Assembly (NCBI GenBank): GCA_002708825.1
Contig: PAPF01000042.1
Span: 1 to 64,000 of the forward strand
Reading direction: 5' to 3'
DNA from: Phyllobacteriaceae bacterium
GTDB lineage: Bacteria > Pseudomonadota > Alphaproteobacteria > Rhizobiales > Rhizobiaceae
DNA: 64,000 nucleotides
Shown here: positions 54,844 through 63,721 of the stretch, piece after piece
Layout: the number at the start of each line of letters is the position of its first letter
How positions within the stretch are numbered: position 1 is the first letter of the stretch
Notes under the pieces: generated by a model
Told to the model about the DNA's origin: nothing
The model's database searches: none
Seen by the model: only the letters and a program-made list of their open reading frames with translations
Made by a program: the position numbers and the translations under genes

Positions 54844-55224
54844 TCACCCCTTTGCCACGGACAGGAACATGCGATGGAAGGCCTTCACGATGGCCGTGTT
54901 CAGTTCGTACTCGTTGCGCAGTTCCGTCTGGTTGAGCAGTTCGGTTTCCAGCACGACCGGTCTCGACGTCTCATAGACAGAGTTGCCCGGTGAACGTCCT
55001 GCCTGGCCCGAGGATGCCTTCTCACCGGAGGCAAGCAGGTGGCTGGGCTGCGTGACGGCAAGCTGGCCGGCGGAATTGTTGAGATAGACCTCGAAGGGCG
55101 TCACATCGCGGGCCCGGTAGTCCGGCGTGTTGGCATTGGCGATGTTGGTCGCCACCGCCGACTGACGGTCCGAGAGCCAGGACGCCTGCTGATGGGCCAG
55201 GTCGAGCAAGGGCAAGATCTGCAT
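54844..55224 (-). CDS. flgB: flagellar proximal rod protein FlgB
   Basis: 126 residues. Rod motifs LAHQQASWLSDRQSAVATNI and ANANTPDYRARDV; ends with NTAIVKAFHRMFLSVAKG. A GAAAGGTGG site precedes the start. The 64-bp gap before it is the largest inside this operon and may hold an internal promoter. Confidence 0.94.
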   Translation of the reverse strand: MQILPLLDLAHQQASWLSDRQSAVATNIANANTPDYRARDVTPFEVYLNNSAGQLAVTQPSHLLASGEKASSGQAGRSPGNSVYETSRPVVLETELLNQTELRNEYELNTAIVKAFHRMFLSVAKG

Positions 55225-55288
55225 CGTTCCACCTTTCTTCGGAAGATGGCTATCCGATTCAACTTGCGCGTAGCTTGCACCCGGCGGT

Positions 55289-55762
55289 TCAGCGCACCGC
55301 TTCGAGTACCTCGCCCGTGCTGGTGACGAGCTGTCCGCCGGCAGCGGTTGCCCGGATGGAGTCTACCCGGGCACCGCTTGAGAGCCTCGATCCGACGCGG
55401 ACAAGCTGGACGACCGCGCCATCGACGACGAGCGCTGAATTGTCCGAAACGGAGAGCAGGCGCAGCGACGCGGCATCGCCCGGGAAGGGCTGTTGCGGTG
55501 CCCCGGCAGCCCGGCCGGACGGATCGGCGGTGCCGGTGGCGACGCTGTCGATCACCGTCACCTGGCCGGATGCGCCGAGCCGCTCGAACCTGGGCGTGCG
55601 GGTTTCGGCTTCCGCCACTTGCGCGACGACGCCGGTAAACGCCATTTCGGGCGGGGAAAACCGGTCCTGGTTGTAGTGGATGTAGAAGGGCAAGGCGCCG
55701 CAGACCACGGAGAGCGCGGCGCCGGCAGCCTTCCAGCCGAAATCCTGGAACAGAAGGTTCAT
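55289..55762 (-). CDS. hypothetical membrane-anchored protein in flagellar operon
   Basis: 157 residues. One N-terminal membrane helix (KAAGAALSVVCGALPFYIHY), then a periplasmic part ending in a small beta domain (LRLLSVSDNSALVVDGAVVQ, GARVDSIRATAAGGQLV). The pattern resembles the periplasmic linker proteins of secretion systems, but I cannot name it. It starts one base after the fliI stop, so it is translationally coupled; a small protein at this place is common in Hyphomicrobiales flagellar clusters. Confidence 0.75.
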   Translation of the reverse strand: MNLLFQDFGWKAAGAALSVVCGALPFYIHYNQDRFSPPEMAFTGVVAQVAEAETRTPRFERLGASGQVTVIDSVATGTADPSGRAAGAPQQPFPGDAASLRLLSVSDNSALVVDGAVVQLVRVGSRLSSGARVDSIRATAAGGQLVTSTGEVLEAVR

Positions 55763-55763
55763 G

Positions 55764-57164
55764 TCATGTCTCCGGTGTCTGGGAACGCCCTGCCGCCGGG
55801 GCGCCGTTGGCCTTGGCGGCATCGGGGGCATCCATCTGGCGCTGGCGTTCCTTCAGCCTGCGCGCCAGTTCTATGAAGGGGTCGAGCGACTGGGGATCGC
55901 GCGGACCCTGTTTCATCGCCTCGTAGATGAGGGGAACGAGCTCCACCGCCTGGTCGAGCGCAGGGTCGGCACCGCGTATCCAGCCGCCCAGCATGCGGAT
56001 CTCGCGCGTTTCCTCATAGCGGGCGACAAGCCCGCGCAGTTCGGTGACGAACAGCCGCTGCTCCTCGGTCCACACCCGCAGGGCCAGGCGCGACAGCGAG
56101 GCGAGGATGTCGACGGCGGGAAAGCGGCCCTGGTCGGCAATGTGACGATCGAGGACAAGGTGGCCGTCGAGGATGCCGCGCATCGTGTCGGCGACGGGGT
56201 CGTTGTGGTCGTCGCCATCGACGAGAACGGTGGCGATGGCAGTCACGGAGCCGGACCCCTCCCGTCCGGGTCCTGCCCTTTCCATCAGTTGCGGCAACGC
56301 GGCAAAGACCGAGGGCGGATAGCCGCGCGCGATCGGCGGTTCGCCAAGCGCGATGCCGACCTCGCGCAGGGCATGGGCATAACGCGTCACCGAATCGATC
56401 ATCACCAGAACACGCATGCCGCGGTCGCGGAAATATTCGGCCGCCTCCAGCGCCATGACCGGCGCCGAACAACGCATCATGGCGCTTTCGTCACTGGTGG
56501 CGACCACCGTGACGGTGCGAGCACGCTGATCCGGTCCGATCGTGTCTTCCAGGAATTCGCGCACCTCGCGGGAACGCTCGCCAACGAGGGCGATCACGGC
56601 AACGTCGAACGCGTCCGCGCGGGCAAACATGGACAGAAGCGTCGACTTGCCGACACCGGAGCCGGCGAAGATGCCGATGCGCTGGCCGTAGCACAGCGGG
56701 GTGAAGACATCGGCGACCTTGACGCCGGTGCGGAACGGGGCATCGACACGCGCCCTTTCGAGCGGCGCGACGGCACGTGCGGAGGCACGGCGCTCCGGAA
56801 GAACCGGTATCGGCCCGCCCCCGTCGATGGGCTCGCCGAGCGCGTCGAGCACACGGCCGAGCCAGGCCATGTTGGGGCGAGGCGCATGGACGCGGCCGGC
56901 GGCAAGGACCACGTCGCCGCGCCTGAGTACCCGCGTGCTGCGATAGGGCGCAACGATCACCGCGTCGGGGTCAATGCGGATGACCTTGCCCCAGTGGCGC
57001 TGGCCGCCGCTTTCCGCCCAGACAGCATCGTTGAGGGCGACATGGGGTTCCAGGCCACGGACGCGATAGAAACCGGCGGACACCGAATCCACGTATCCGC
57101 CATGCAGGACGCTGCCCGCCAGCGAATGGGTCAGCGCCTCCAGGTGATCGAGCGTGGCGGCCAT
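55764..57164 (-). CDS. fliI: flagellum-specific ATPase FliI
   Basis: 466 residues from ATG 57164, 4 bp after flgF. Walker A GIFAGSGVGKST, Walker B VLVMIDSVTRYAHALREVG, and GEPPIARGYPPSVFAALPQL, all diagnostic of FliI/SctN ATPases. Powers unfolding and delivery of flagellar export substrates. Shares ancestry with F1-beta; the N-terminal part with LAGSVLHGGYVDSV matches FliI of rhizobia. A basic/Gln-rich tail of about 25 residues (ERQRQMDAPDAAKAN) extends the C-terminus. Confidence 0.96.
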   Translation of the reverse strand: MAATLDHLEALTHSLAGSVLHGGYVDSVSAGFYRVRGLEPHVALNDAVWAESGGQRHWGKVIRIDPDAVIVAPYRSTRVLRRGDVVLAAGRVHAPRPNMAWLGRVLDALGEPIDGGGPIPVLPERRASARAVAPLERARVDAPFRTGVKVADVFTPLCYGQRIGIFAGSGVGKSTLLSMFARADAFDVAVIALVGERSREVREFLEDTIGPDQRARTVTVVATSDESAMMRCSAPVMALEAAEYFRDRGMRVLVMIDSVTRYAHALREVGIALGEPPIARGYPPSVFAALPQLMERAGPGREGSGSVTAIATVLVDGDDHNDPVADTMRGILDGHLVLDRHIADQGRFPAVDILASLSRLALRVWTEEQRLFVTELRGLVARYEETREIRMLGGWIRGADPALDQAVELVPLIYEAMKQGPRDPQSLDPFIELARRLKERQRQMDAPDAAKANGAPAAGRSQTPET

Positions 57165-57168
57165 GGCG

Positions 57169-57891
57169 TCACTTGCCGCCGAGCAGCTGGACGGCGCTGT
57201 TGAGCGAGCTGTCGGCATCCTTGATCATGGTGGCGACGCTGTCGAAGGTGCGCTGGAGCATGATGAGCCTTGTCATCTCGCGCACGGGATCGACATTCGA
57301 TTCCTCGATGAAGCCCTGGACAGTGCCGATATCGGCGCGGTCGACGACCGGTTCGGCCGCGGTGGAGGGAATGATGCCGGAGGCCCCGTAACGCCGCACC
57401 TCGCCACCCGGCTCGAAGGTATAGAGGCCGAGCGAGCCGACAAGCTGGTTGTTCTGGTAGAGCAGGCCGTCCTTGCCCGCGGTGACCTGGCCCGCTGCAG
57501 GATTGAGCTGGATCGCCGCGCCGCCTGCATCCAGAACCGGATCGCCATCGACATTGACCAGCATGCCGGCCGCATCCATCGAGAAACGCCCGTCCCGGGT
57601 CAGCACCATGCCGGCATCGGTCTCGACCGCGAACCAGCCATTGCCACGGATGGCGAAATCGAGCGGATTGCCTGTCTGCGTCAGTCCGCCGGAGCGTTCG
57701 TCGATATAGGTCCGGCCCTCGGACACGAAAGCTGTCTGGTCCTGGCCGGAGCCCTGCACGGCCTCCTGGAACTGGATGCGGGTCGCCCGGAAGCCGACCG
57801 TTCCGGAGTTGGCGACATTGTCGGCCAGCGTTTCGAGGCGCCGTTCGATGGCCATCTGGGAGGAGAGGCCGACATAGGTTCCAACCTGCAT
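57169..57891 (-). CDS. flgF: flagellar proximal rod protein FlgF
   Basis: 240 residues. GLSSQMAIERRLETLADNVA at the start, DFAIRGNGWFAVETDAGMVL in the centre and VDPVREMTRLIMLQRTFDSV at the end. Distinguished from FlgG by its shorter length and place before fliI, as in rhizobia. Confidence 0.95.
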   Translation of the reverse strand: MQVGTYVGLSSQMAIERRLETLADNVANSGTVGFRATRIQFQEAVQGSGQDQTAFVSEGRTYIDERSGGLTQTGNPLDFAIRGNGWFAVETDAGMVLTRDGRFSMDAAGMLVNVDGDPVLDAGGAAIQLNPAAGQVTAGKDGLLYQNNQLVGSLGLYTFEPGGEVRRYGASGIIPSTAAEPVVDRADIGTVQGFIEESNVDPVREMTRLIMLQRTFDSVATMIKDADSSLNSAVQLLGGK

Positions 57892-57895
57892 TGCC

Positions 57896-58669
57896 CTACC
57901 TCTTCAGCGTCTGGATGGCGACCATCAGGTCCGGCGATATGCCGGCCGCGGAATTGGAGAACAGCAGGCCGATAGTGTTCGCCGTCGTCTGGTCCGGATT
58001 GTTGGCGTCCCAGAGCGCGGAGAAGCGCTCGATCTGCTTCGCCACGGCTTCGGGATCGGAGAAAGCCTCCAGGTCGACACGCTCTTCGAAGATCTCGATC
58101 TGCCGGTCGATGTCGAGCATGGAGAAGCTTTCGGGCAGGCCGAGATTGGTGCGCACAACCGTGAACAGCGCCTGGTCTGCGAGGATCTGGGTGACGCTGG
58201 TGATTTCGGGGGCCTTGCGCTCGAAATAGAGGGCCAGCCGGACGGCCGTGTTGGTCTCGCCGGCATTCTCCTCCAGCGTCTGGCGGACATATTTCTCCGC
58301 CACCCCGGTCGATGCCCGGCTGAAGGTCGTGGCCGTGGCGCCGTAGCGGTTGAAATCGAAGGTCTTGGCGAACTCGACATAGCGGTTGTCGGCAAGCCGG
58401 TTGACGAAGGCCTCGTCGTCGTCATGGCCTTCCTCCAGCACCTTGGTCATGAAGGCCTTGGCATAGGACATGTCCGACAGGCCATGCGCCTTCATCGCGT
58501 AGTTGAACAGGCGGGTGTCGGCGATGAAGTCCTCGACGGTATCGATATTGCCGATATTGGCCAGGTAATATTCCGTCTCGCGGCTGACGACGGGATCGCG
58601 ATTGATGGCCTCGACCGAGCGGTCCATGTTCGCGGCGATCAGATTGTATTGCACATAGGTGCTGAGCAT
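57896..58669 (-). CDS. DUF1217 family flagellar protein
   Basis: 257 residues, all-helical. Conserved stretches: VSRETEYYLANIGNIDTVED, LFNYAMKAHGLSDMSYAKAF, NRYVEFAKTFDFNRYG and ALYFERKAPEITSVTQILAD. Family members sit at this same place before flgF in rhizobial flagellar clusters and are thought to help flagellar assembly; the mechanism is not established. First gene of the minus-strand operon, with GGAGGCG upstream and a 136-bp divergent region before motA. Confidence 0.88.
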   Translation of the reverse strand: MLSTYVQYNLIAANMDRSVEAINRDPVVSRETEYYLANIGNIDTVEDFIADTRLFNYAMKAHGLSDMSYAKAFMTKVLEEGHDDDEAFVNRLADNRYVEFAKTFDFNRYGATATTFSRASTGVAEKYVRQTLEENAGETNTAVRLALYFERKAPEITSVTQILADQALFTVVRTNLGLPESFSMLDIDRQIEIFEERVDLEAFSDPEAVAKQIERFSALWDANNPDQTTANTIGLLFSNSAAGISPDLMVAIQTLKR

Positions 58670-58805
58670 CGGCGCGCCTCCTGCATCGAGGCAGGCATAA
58701 GCCTTGTGCCTTGCGCCAGGCTATCGCGGCCACGGGGGGCAAATCAGGCTCACGCAAGAAAGCCCGGCTAATCGTTGCGGACACGGTAATGCAAAGGGAT
58801 TCGGC

Positions 58806-59669
58806 GTGGGCATCATCGTTGGACTGATCGTGACGCTCGGATGCGTGCTTGGCGGCTACATGGCCATGGGCGGCCATATCGGCGTTCTGGCCCAGCCCTG
58901 GGAATTCGTCATCATCGGTGGCGCGGCGCTCGGAACCTTCCTGGTGGCCAATCCGCTCTACGTAGTCAAGGATTCCGGCAAGGGCATGATGGAGGCGCTG
59001 AAGAACGCCGTTCCCGACGAGGAAAAATACCTGGAAATCCTCGGCCTGCTCTACAGCCTGCTGCGCACCATGAAGGACAAGCCGAAGAGCGAGATCGAGA
59101 AGCACATCGACGCGCCCGATGAATCGCCGATCTTCCAGGCCTATCCTTCGGCGCTGGAAGATGAGGACTTCGTCTCCTTCACCTGCGACTATTGCCGCCT
59201 GATGACCGTCGGCAATGCCCGCCCGCACGAGATCGAGGCGCTGATGGAGGAAGAGATCGCCACCATCCGCCACGACCGGCTGAAGTCCTACCATGCACTG
59301 CAAGCCGTGGCCGACGGCCTGCCGGCGCTCGGCATCGTCGCCGCCGTGCTGGGCGTGGTGAAGGCGATGGGCAAGATCAACAGTTCGCCGGAAGTGCTGG
59401 GCGGCCTGATCGGCGCGGCCCTGGTCGGCACCTTCGTCGGCATCTTCCTGTCCTATGCCGTTGTCGGCCCGATCGCCACCAAGGTCAAGATCGTGCGCGA
59501 GAAGGGCCTGCGCAAGTTCTTCGTCGCCAAGCAGACGCTCATCGCCCACATGAACGGCTCGGTTCCCCAGGTGGCGCTCGAATTCGGCCGCAAGGCGATC
59601 GCGGCCCATGACCGTCCCTCCATCGACGCCGTCGAGGAATCGACGACGACCAGCCCGGCGGTGTCGTGA
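58806..59669 (+). CDS. motA: flagellar motor stator protein MotA
   Basis: 287 residues from GTG 58806 (AAAGGG site 7 nt upstream). Four membrane helices, two at each end ([37 protein letters not shown] and [20 protein letters not shown]), and the cytoplasmic loop between with [15 protein letters not shown]. Proton-conducting stator subunit. First gene of the plus-strand operon; motB is not adjacent, as in rhizobia. Confidence 0.94.
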   Translation: MGIIVGLIVTLGCVLGGYMAMGGHIGVLAQPWEFVIIGGAALGTFLVANPLYVVKDSGKGMMEALKNAVPDEEKYLEILGLLYSLLRTMKDKPKSEIEKHIDAPDESPIFQAYPSALEDEDFVSFTCDYCRLMTVGNARPHEIEALMEEEIATIRHDRLKSYHALQAVADGLPALGIVAAVLGVVKAMGKINSSPEVLGGLIGAALVGTFVGIFLSYAVVGPIATKVKIVREKGLRKFFVAKQTLIAHMNGSVPQVALEFGRKAIAAHDRPSIDAVEESTTTSPAVS

Positions 59670-60565
59670 TGAGCGGACCGCAGAGCGGACGCCTGCCAGG
59701 CGCGGACGAGTTGCTGCTGAAATGCCTGCATGAGAATGCCAGCGCCGGCGAGGTCAACGACGCCGCGGCCATCCTGAAGAAACTCGGCAAGGATCTCGCC
59801 GCGCGCATGGCGGACGAACTGGAGAGCGAGATCGGCGGGCACCTGACGCTCGAACACGCCGCCCATGAAAACGGCACCATCAACGCGCTACATTCCCGGC
59901 TCGGACAGGCATCGGCGGTGGCCGTCTATGCCGACGAGGCCACACCCGAGCGGACCTGTGTGCTGTGGATGGACATGGCGCTGGTCTCCAGCCTCTCGAC
60001 GGTGTTCATGGGCGGGGAACCGCTTCCGCCGGAGGCGGGAAGGTCCAGCCTGACAGGCGTGGAAATGTCGTTCTTCCGCATGCTGGCGGAAAACCTGGCG
60101 GCAGCGCTCTCGGCGGTCTCGGGGCGTGAAATCCCGATGCCGCAGATCGGTCTCGGCCCAATGGTGGACATGACCACGCTGACCGGCGTTCACGCCGACC
60201 TGTTCCGTCTGAACGGCAGGTGCGGAGAAGCGGTCCGGCCGGTCTGCGTCGCCCTGACAGGGATCTCGCTCGACGGCCTGGCGGTCACAAGCGAGACCCA
60301 GCGCCGCAACGTGGAGATGCTCAAGCGGCTGGGCGTTCGGGCCGAGTTCCTGGTCAACCTGAACGACATGACGCTGCGCGACATCGGGCGGCTGGTGCCC
60401 GGCTCGGTCATTCCCATCCCCGTGCAGAGCCTGCGCGACTGCGAGATCACCGTCGGTGGAAGGCAGGTTCTTGCCGGCCAGTGCGGCCAGGCCGGCGGCC
60501 AGCTCAGCGTGCGGATCAACGGCGCTGGCGGCGCCATGACGAACAATTCCGGAGCAATGCGATGA
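59669..60565 (+). CDS. fliM: flagellar switch protein FliM, divergent rhizobial type
   Basis: 298 residues. Start ATG overlaps the motA stop by one base (TGATG). Sequence is weakly like enteric FliM, but position between motA and fliN, length and the middle domain (LTGVEMSFFRMLAENLAAAL, EIPMPQIGLGPMVDMTTLTG) fit. The last 80 residues form the SpoA-like domain (FLVNLNDMTLRDIGRLVPGS). C-ring component; an EIDALL-type CheY-binding motif is not evident. Confidence 0.85.
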   Translation: MSGPQSGRLPGADELLLKCLHENASAGEVNDAAAILKKLGKDLAARMADELESEIGGHLTLEHAAHENGTINALHSRLGQASAVAVYADEATPERTCVLWMDMALVSSLSTVFMGGEPLPPEAGRSSLTGVEMSFFRMLAENLAAALSAVSGREIPMPQIGLGPMVDMTTLTGVHADLFRLNGRCGEAVRPVCVALTGISLDGLAVTSETQRRNVEMLKRLGVRAEFLVNLNDMTLRDIGRLVPGSVIPIPVQSLRDCEITVGGRQVLAGQCGQAGGQLSVRINGAGGAMTNNSGAMR

Positions 60566-60912
60566 GTCCGCTTGAGAAATCGGAACACGACCTCGACCAG
60601 GCGATCCGCGAACTGAAGGGCGAGGTGCAGGACACCGCGGGCAGCGCGCGCGGGCGCGACGAGGCAGGTCCGCAAGGGTCCGGATCGCTGATGAACATTC
60701 CGCTGAAGGTGCAGGTGGCCATCGGCGCGGTGGAGATGACGGTCGGCGAACTGTCCAATCTCGGCCCCGGCCAGACCGTGTCGCTGAACAAGCTGGTGGG
60801 TGATCCCGTCGACATCATCGTCAACGGCACACGGATCGGCACGGGTTTCCTCGTGGCCATTCCCGGCCACACCCCGACCTTCGGACTGAAGATCCACAGC
60901 CTGAACGACTGA
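60562..60912 (+). CDS. fliN: flagellar switch protein FliN
   Basis: 116 residues with a single SpoA/FliN domain: IPLKVQVAIGAVEMTVGELS, LNKLVGDPVDIIVNGTRIGT and GFLVAIPGHTPTFGLKI. A polar N-terminal 42 residues precede it. Start overlaps the fliM stop (ATGA). Confidence 0.93.
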   Translation: MSPLEKSEHDLDQAIRELKGEVQDTAGSARGRDEAGPQGSGSLMNIPLKVQVAIGAVEMTVGELSNLGPGQTVSLNKLVGDPVDIIVNGTRIGTGFLVAIPGHTPTFGLKIHSLND

Positions 60913-60938
60913 CGGCACAACGGCGGAAGCGTTTCCAG

Positions 60939-61934
60939 ATGATGCTGACCAAATCCCAGAAGGCCGTCGCCATCCTCGTCGCCATCGGCGCCCCGAAAGC
61001 GCCGGAACTGCTGAAGCATTTCAAGCGGCACGAGATGAAGGCGCTGCTGGAGATCGCGCGCGGGTTCCGCAATGTCGAACCCGAGGTGCTCGACGACATC
61101 ATCCGCGAGTTCGAGAGCGATTTCGCTCAAGGCTCCGGCATCGTCGATTCCGCCGACATCATGAATCAGATGCTCATCAAGAGCCTGGGCGAGGAGGAAT
61201 TCGCCGAACTGACCGACGGCAAGAAGCGCCAGCCGGAACAGCGCAAGGAAGATGTCTGGAGCATCCTTGCCAGGGCCGACGTGGACCGGATCGTCGCCCA
61301 TGTGACGGGCGAGAACGAGCAGGCCGCTTCCCACATCCTGTCGCGCCTGCCGGAATCGCTGACCGCGCAGGTGCTGCAGAAACTCGACAAGGCGCGCAGG
61401 GCCAGCCTCGTGGCGCGCATGCTGACAGCCAAGGACGTGCGTCCGGAAGCCGCCCTGCTGATCGAGGAAAGCGTTCGCCAGGTCTTTGGCGGGACCGCGA
61501 GCGCCGGGCCGGTCAACGAGCCTGGCCGCCTGGCAAGCGTCCTCAACGAGATGGAACGCGACCTGCTCGACGATCTGCTCGATGACCTGCAGGAACGCGT
61601 CGAACCGCGCCAGCTTGCCTCGGTCACATCGCGCCTGTTCCGCTTCGAGGACATCATCCGCCTCGACCAGGACGCGCGCGCCAGCGTGCTGGACGCCATG
61701 GAGGCCGCCGTGCTGACAGACGCGTTGCGCGGCGCCGCGGACGACATCCGCGAGGCCATCCTGTCAGCCATCGGACAGCGCAGCCGCCGCATGATCGAGT
61801 CCGACCTGGCATCCGGCGCGAAGGGCAATCCCCAGGTCGTGGCCGATGCACGCCGGGCAATCGTGGCCGCCGTCCTCGACAAGATCGACAAGGGCGACAT
61901 CACGCTCGGCGAAACCGGCGAAATGGCGGCCTGA
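60939..61934 (+). CDS. fliG: flagellar switch protein FliG
   Basis: 331 residues. Armadillo-like domains: SQKAVAILVAIGAPKAPELL (N), middle domain with ENEQAASHILSRLPESLTAQ in the place of the EHPQ motif, and the C-terminal torque domain FEDIIRLDQDARASVLDAME. A second ATG one codon on is an alternative start. Couples the C-ring to the MS-ring and stator. Confidence 0.95.
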   Translation: MMLTKSQKAVAILVAIGAPKAPELLKHFKRHEMKALLEIARGFRNVEPEVLDDIIREFESDFAQGSGIVDSADIMNQMLIKSLGEEEFAELTDGKKRQPEQRKEDVWSILARADVDRIVAHVTGENEQAASHILSRLPESLTAQVLQKLDKARRASLVARMLTAKDVRPEAALLIEESVRQVFGGTASAGPVNEPGRLASVLNEMERDLLDDLLDDLQERVEPRQLASVTSRLFRFEDIIRLDQDARASVLDAMEAAVLTDALRGAADDIREAILSAIGQRSRRMIESDLASGAKGNPQVVADARRAIVAAVLDKIDKGDITLGETGEMAA

Positions 61935-61948
61935 CGGGCTGAGCGGCG

Positions 61949-63010
61949 ATGTCGGAACAACCGGACAAGGACAGCAAGACAGAGGCGCCAACGGAGAAGA
62001 AGATCCGTGACGCGCTGGAAAAGGGCCAGACCGCCTTCTCGAGGGAGGCCCCGCTTTTCGCATCGCTGCTGGCCACGGCCGGTTTCATGGCGCTGTTCTC
62101 CACGCCCTCGACCATGGTCATCACCGAGCGGCTGGCACATTTCATGAGCCATGCCCACGACATCCGTCTCGACACCGGGCTGGACGCCACCAACGCGCTG
62201 GCAGCGATCTTCGGGCCGATGCTGACCACGCTGCTGCCGCTCTTCGCCGTGCTGGCAGTGGCAGGTGTTACGGCTTCCGCTGCCCAGAACACGCCGCGCA
62301 TGGTGCGCGACCGCATCCTGCCCAAGTGGTCGAACGTGTCGCCGGCAAGCGGCTGGAAACGCATTTTCGGCAAGCGCGGCTTCATCGAATTCCTGAAGTC
62401 GCTGGTCAAGATCGGATTCGCCTTCGCGATCGTCATCTTCTTCATGCGCGACCGCATGGAGGCGCTGGTCGGTTATGTGAACCTTCATCCGCTGGCCATG
62501 CTGCACCTTCTGGAGCAGAACATCGTCTTCCTGCTGATGCTGGTCTGCGCCTTCATGGCGGTGGTCACGGCCATCGACATCTTCGCCTCCCGCTTCCTCT
62601 GGTACGAAGAGCTGCGCATGACGCGCCAGGAAGTGAAGGAAGAACACAAGCAGGCCGAGGGCGACCCCATCGTCAAGGCGCGTATCCGCTCCATCGCCAG
62701 GGCGCGGGCGCGCAGCCGGATGATGAGCGCTGTTCCGACCGCCACGCTGGTCATCGCCAACCCGACGCACTTCGCCATCGCACTGCGCTACGACCCGGAG
62801 CGGGACGCGGCGCCCGTGGTGGTGGCCAAGGGCACCGACGAGATCGCGCTGCGAATCCGCGCGCTCGCCGAGGCCAGCGGCGTGCCCGTCTTCGAGCGGG
62901 TGGAACTGGCCCGCAGTCTCTACAAGGTTGTCAAGGTCGACCAGATCATCCCTCAAGCCTTCTACAAGGCGGTCGCGGAACTGGTGCGCTATGTCTACAG
63001 CAGAAAGTGA
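61949..63010 (+). CDS. flhB: flagellar export switch protein FlhB
   Basis: 353 residues. N-terminal TEAPTEKKIRDALEKGQTAF, four membrane helices (about 35-55, 85-115, 152-172 and 190-212), and a cytoplasmic domain with the self-cleavage motif NPTH at 271-274. The long linker EVKEEHKQAEGDPIVKARIR is family-typical. Switches export from hook to filament substrates. Confidence 0.96.
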   Translation: MSEQPDKDSKTEAPTEKKIRDALEKGQTAFSREAPLFASLLATAGFMALFSTPSTMVITERLAHFMSHAHDIRLDTGLDATNALAAIFGPMLTTLLPLFAVLAVAGVTASAAQNTPRMVRDRILPKWSNVSPASGWKRIFGKRGFIEFLKSLVKIGFAFAIVIFFMRDRMEALVGYVNLHPLAMLHLLEQNIVFLLMLVCAFMAVVTAIDIFASRFLWYEELRMTRQEVKEEHKQAEGDPIVKARIRSIARARARSRMMSAVPTATLVIANPTHFAIALRYDPERDAAPVVVAKGTDEIALRIRALAEASGVPVFERVELARSLYKVVKVDQIIPQAFYKAVAELVRYVYSRK

Positions 63011-63016
63011 TCAGGC

Positions 63017-63451
63017 ATGAAACCGGATGATCTCAAAGCAACCCGTGAACGCCTCATTGCCCGTGGCATCCGCGACTTCATCGCCGAGTTGCAGATGATC
63101 AATCCGGAGTATTACATCGCCTTCATCACGGTGGGCATGCACGCTTCGCTGGAAGACCTGGTCAATTCCTGCGCCGAGCTTTACTTCGAGCCAGGCTTCA
63201 TCCGGCTCGGACAGGGCAGCAGCGTGACGGCAGGCTGGACCACGCCGCCCAGCGTCGTGCTCGACATCGAACTGGAGAGCCCGGACATGCGGGCCTATCT
63301 CCAGGTGGCGCTGGAACGCAACAATGCCAGGGTCTGCCTGAACTACATCCAGTTCACGACCGGTCACGAAATCCCGGAGCAAAACACCGAACACCTGGCC
63401 ATGGCCATGCAGCGGCACGGCAAGGTTCCCGCGATGAGCCGCTGCCGCTGA
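63017..63451 (+). CDS. uncharacterised small protein cotranscribed with flhB
   Basis: 144 residues, start 6 bp after flhB. I do not recognise a family. It has no signal peptide or membrane helix. Notable stretches: IRDFIAELQMINPEYYIAFI, DLVNSCAELYFEPGFIRLGQ and LDIELESPDMRAYLQVALER. A mixed alpha-beta cytoplasmic protein seems likely. Position as last gene of the motA-fliM-fliN-fliG-flhB operon suggests a motility link. Confidence 0.65.
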   Translation: MKPDDLKATRERLIARGIRDFIAELQMINPEYYIAFITVGMHASLEDLVNSCAELYFEPGFIRLGQGSSVTAGWTTPPSVVLDIELESPDMRAYLQVALERNNARVCLNYIQFTTGHEIPEQNTEHLAMAMQRHGKVPAMSRCR

Positions 63452-63721
63452 GCGCCTCCGGCGCCGGCAAATGATTACCAGTTTCATTGCGCAATCGTTC
63501 GATTGCCGGACATGCGATTCACGCGGATTTAAATGCCGTGTGTCAGCATCATTGACGGGAATGATTCCCCAACGGCCACCGGAATGCGTCCGGGACGGTA
63601 TCGGCACGGACGGGAATGCCCGGAAATCCCGTGCGGCATTGCGCCCCCACCGCACGGGGGAAGCCCGAAGAGCAAGCCAGCGATGCCCGAAAGAACAAGA
63701 AGAAGACCGACGGGGGACCCT

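Noticed and set aside
61166-62956. Minus-strand open frame of 596 codons
   Set aside because: Antisense to fliG and flhB, both unmistakable.
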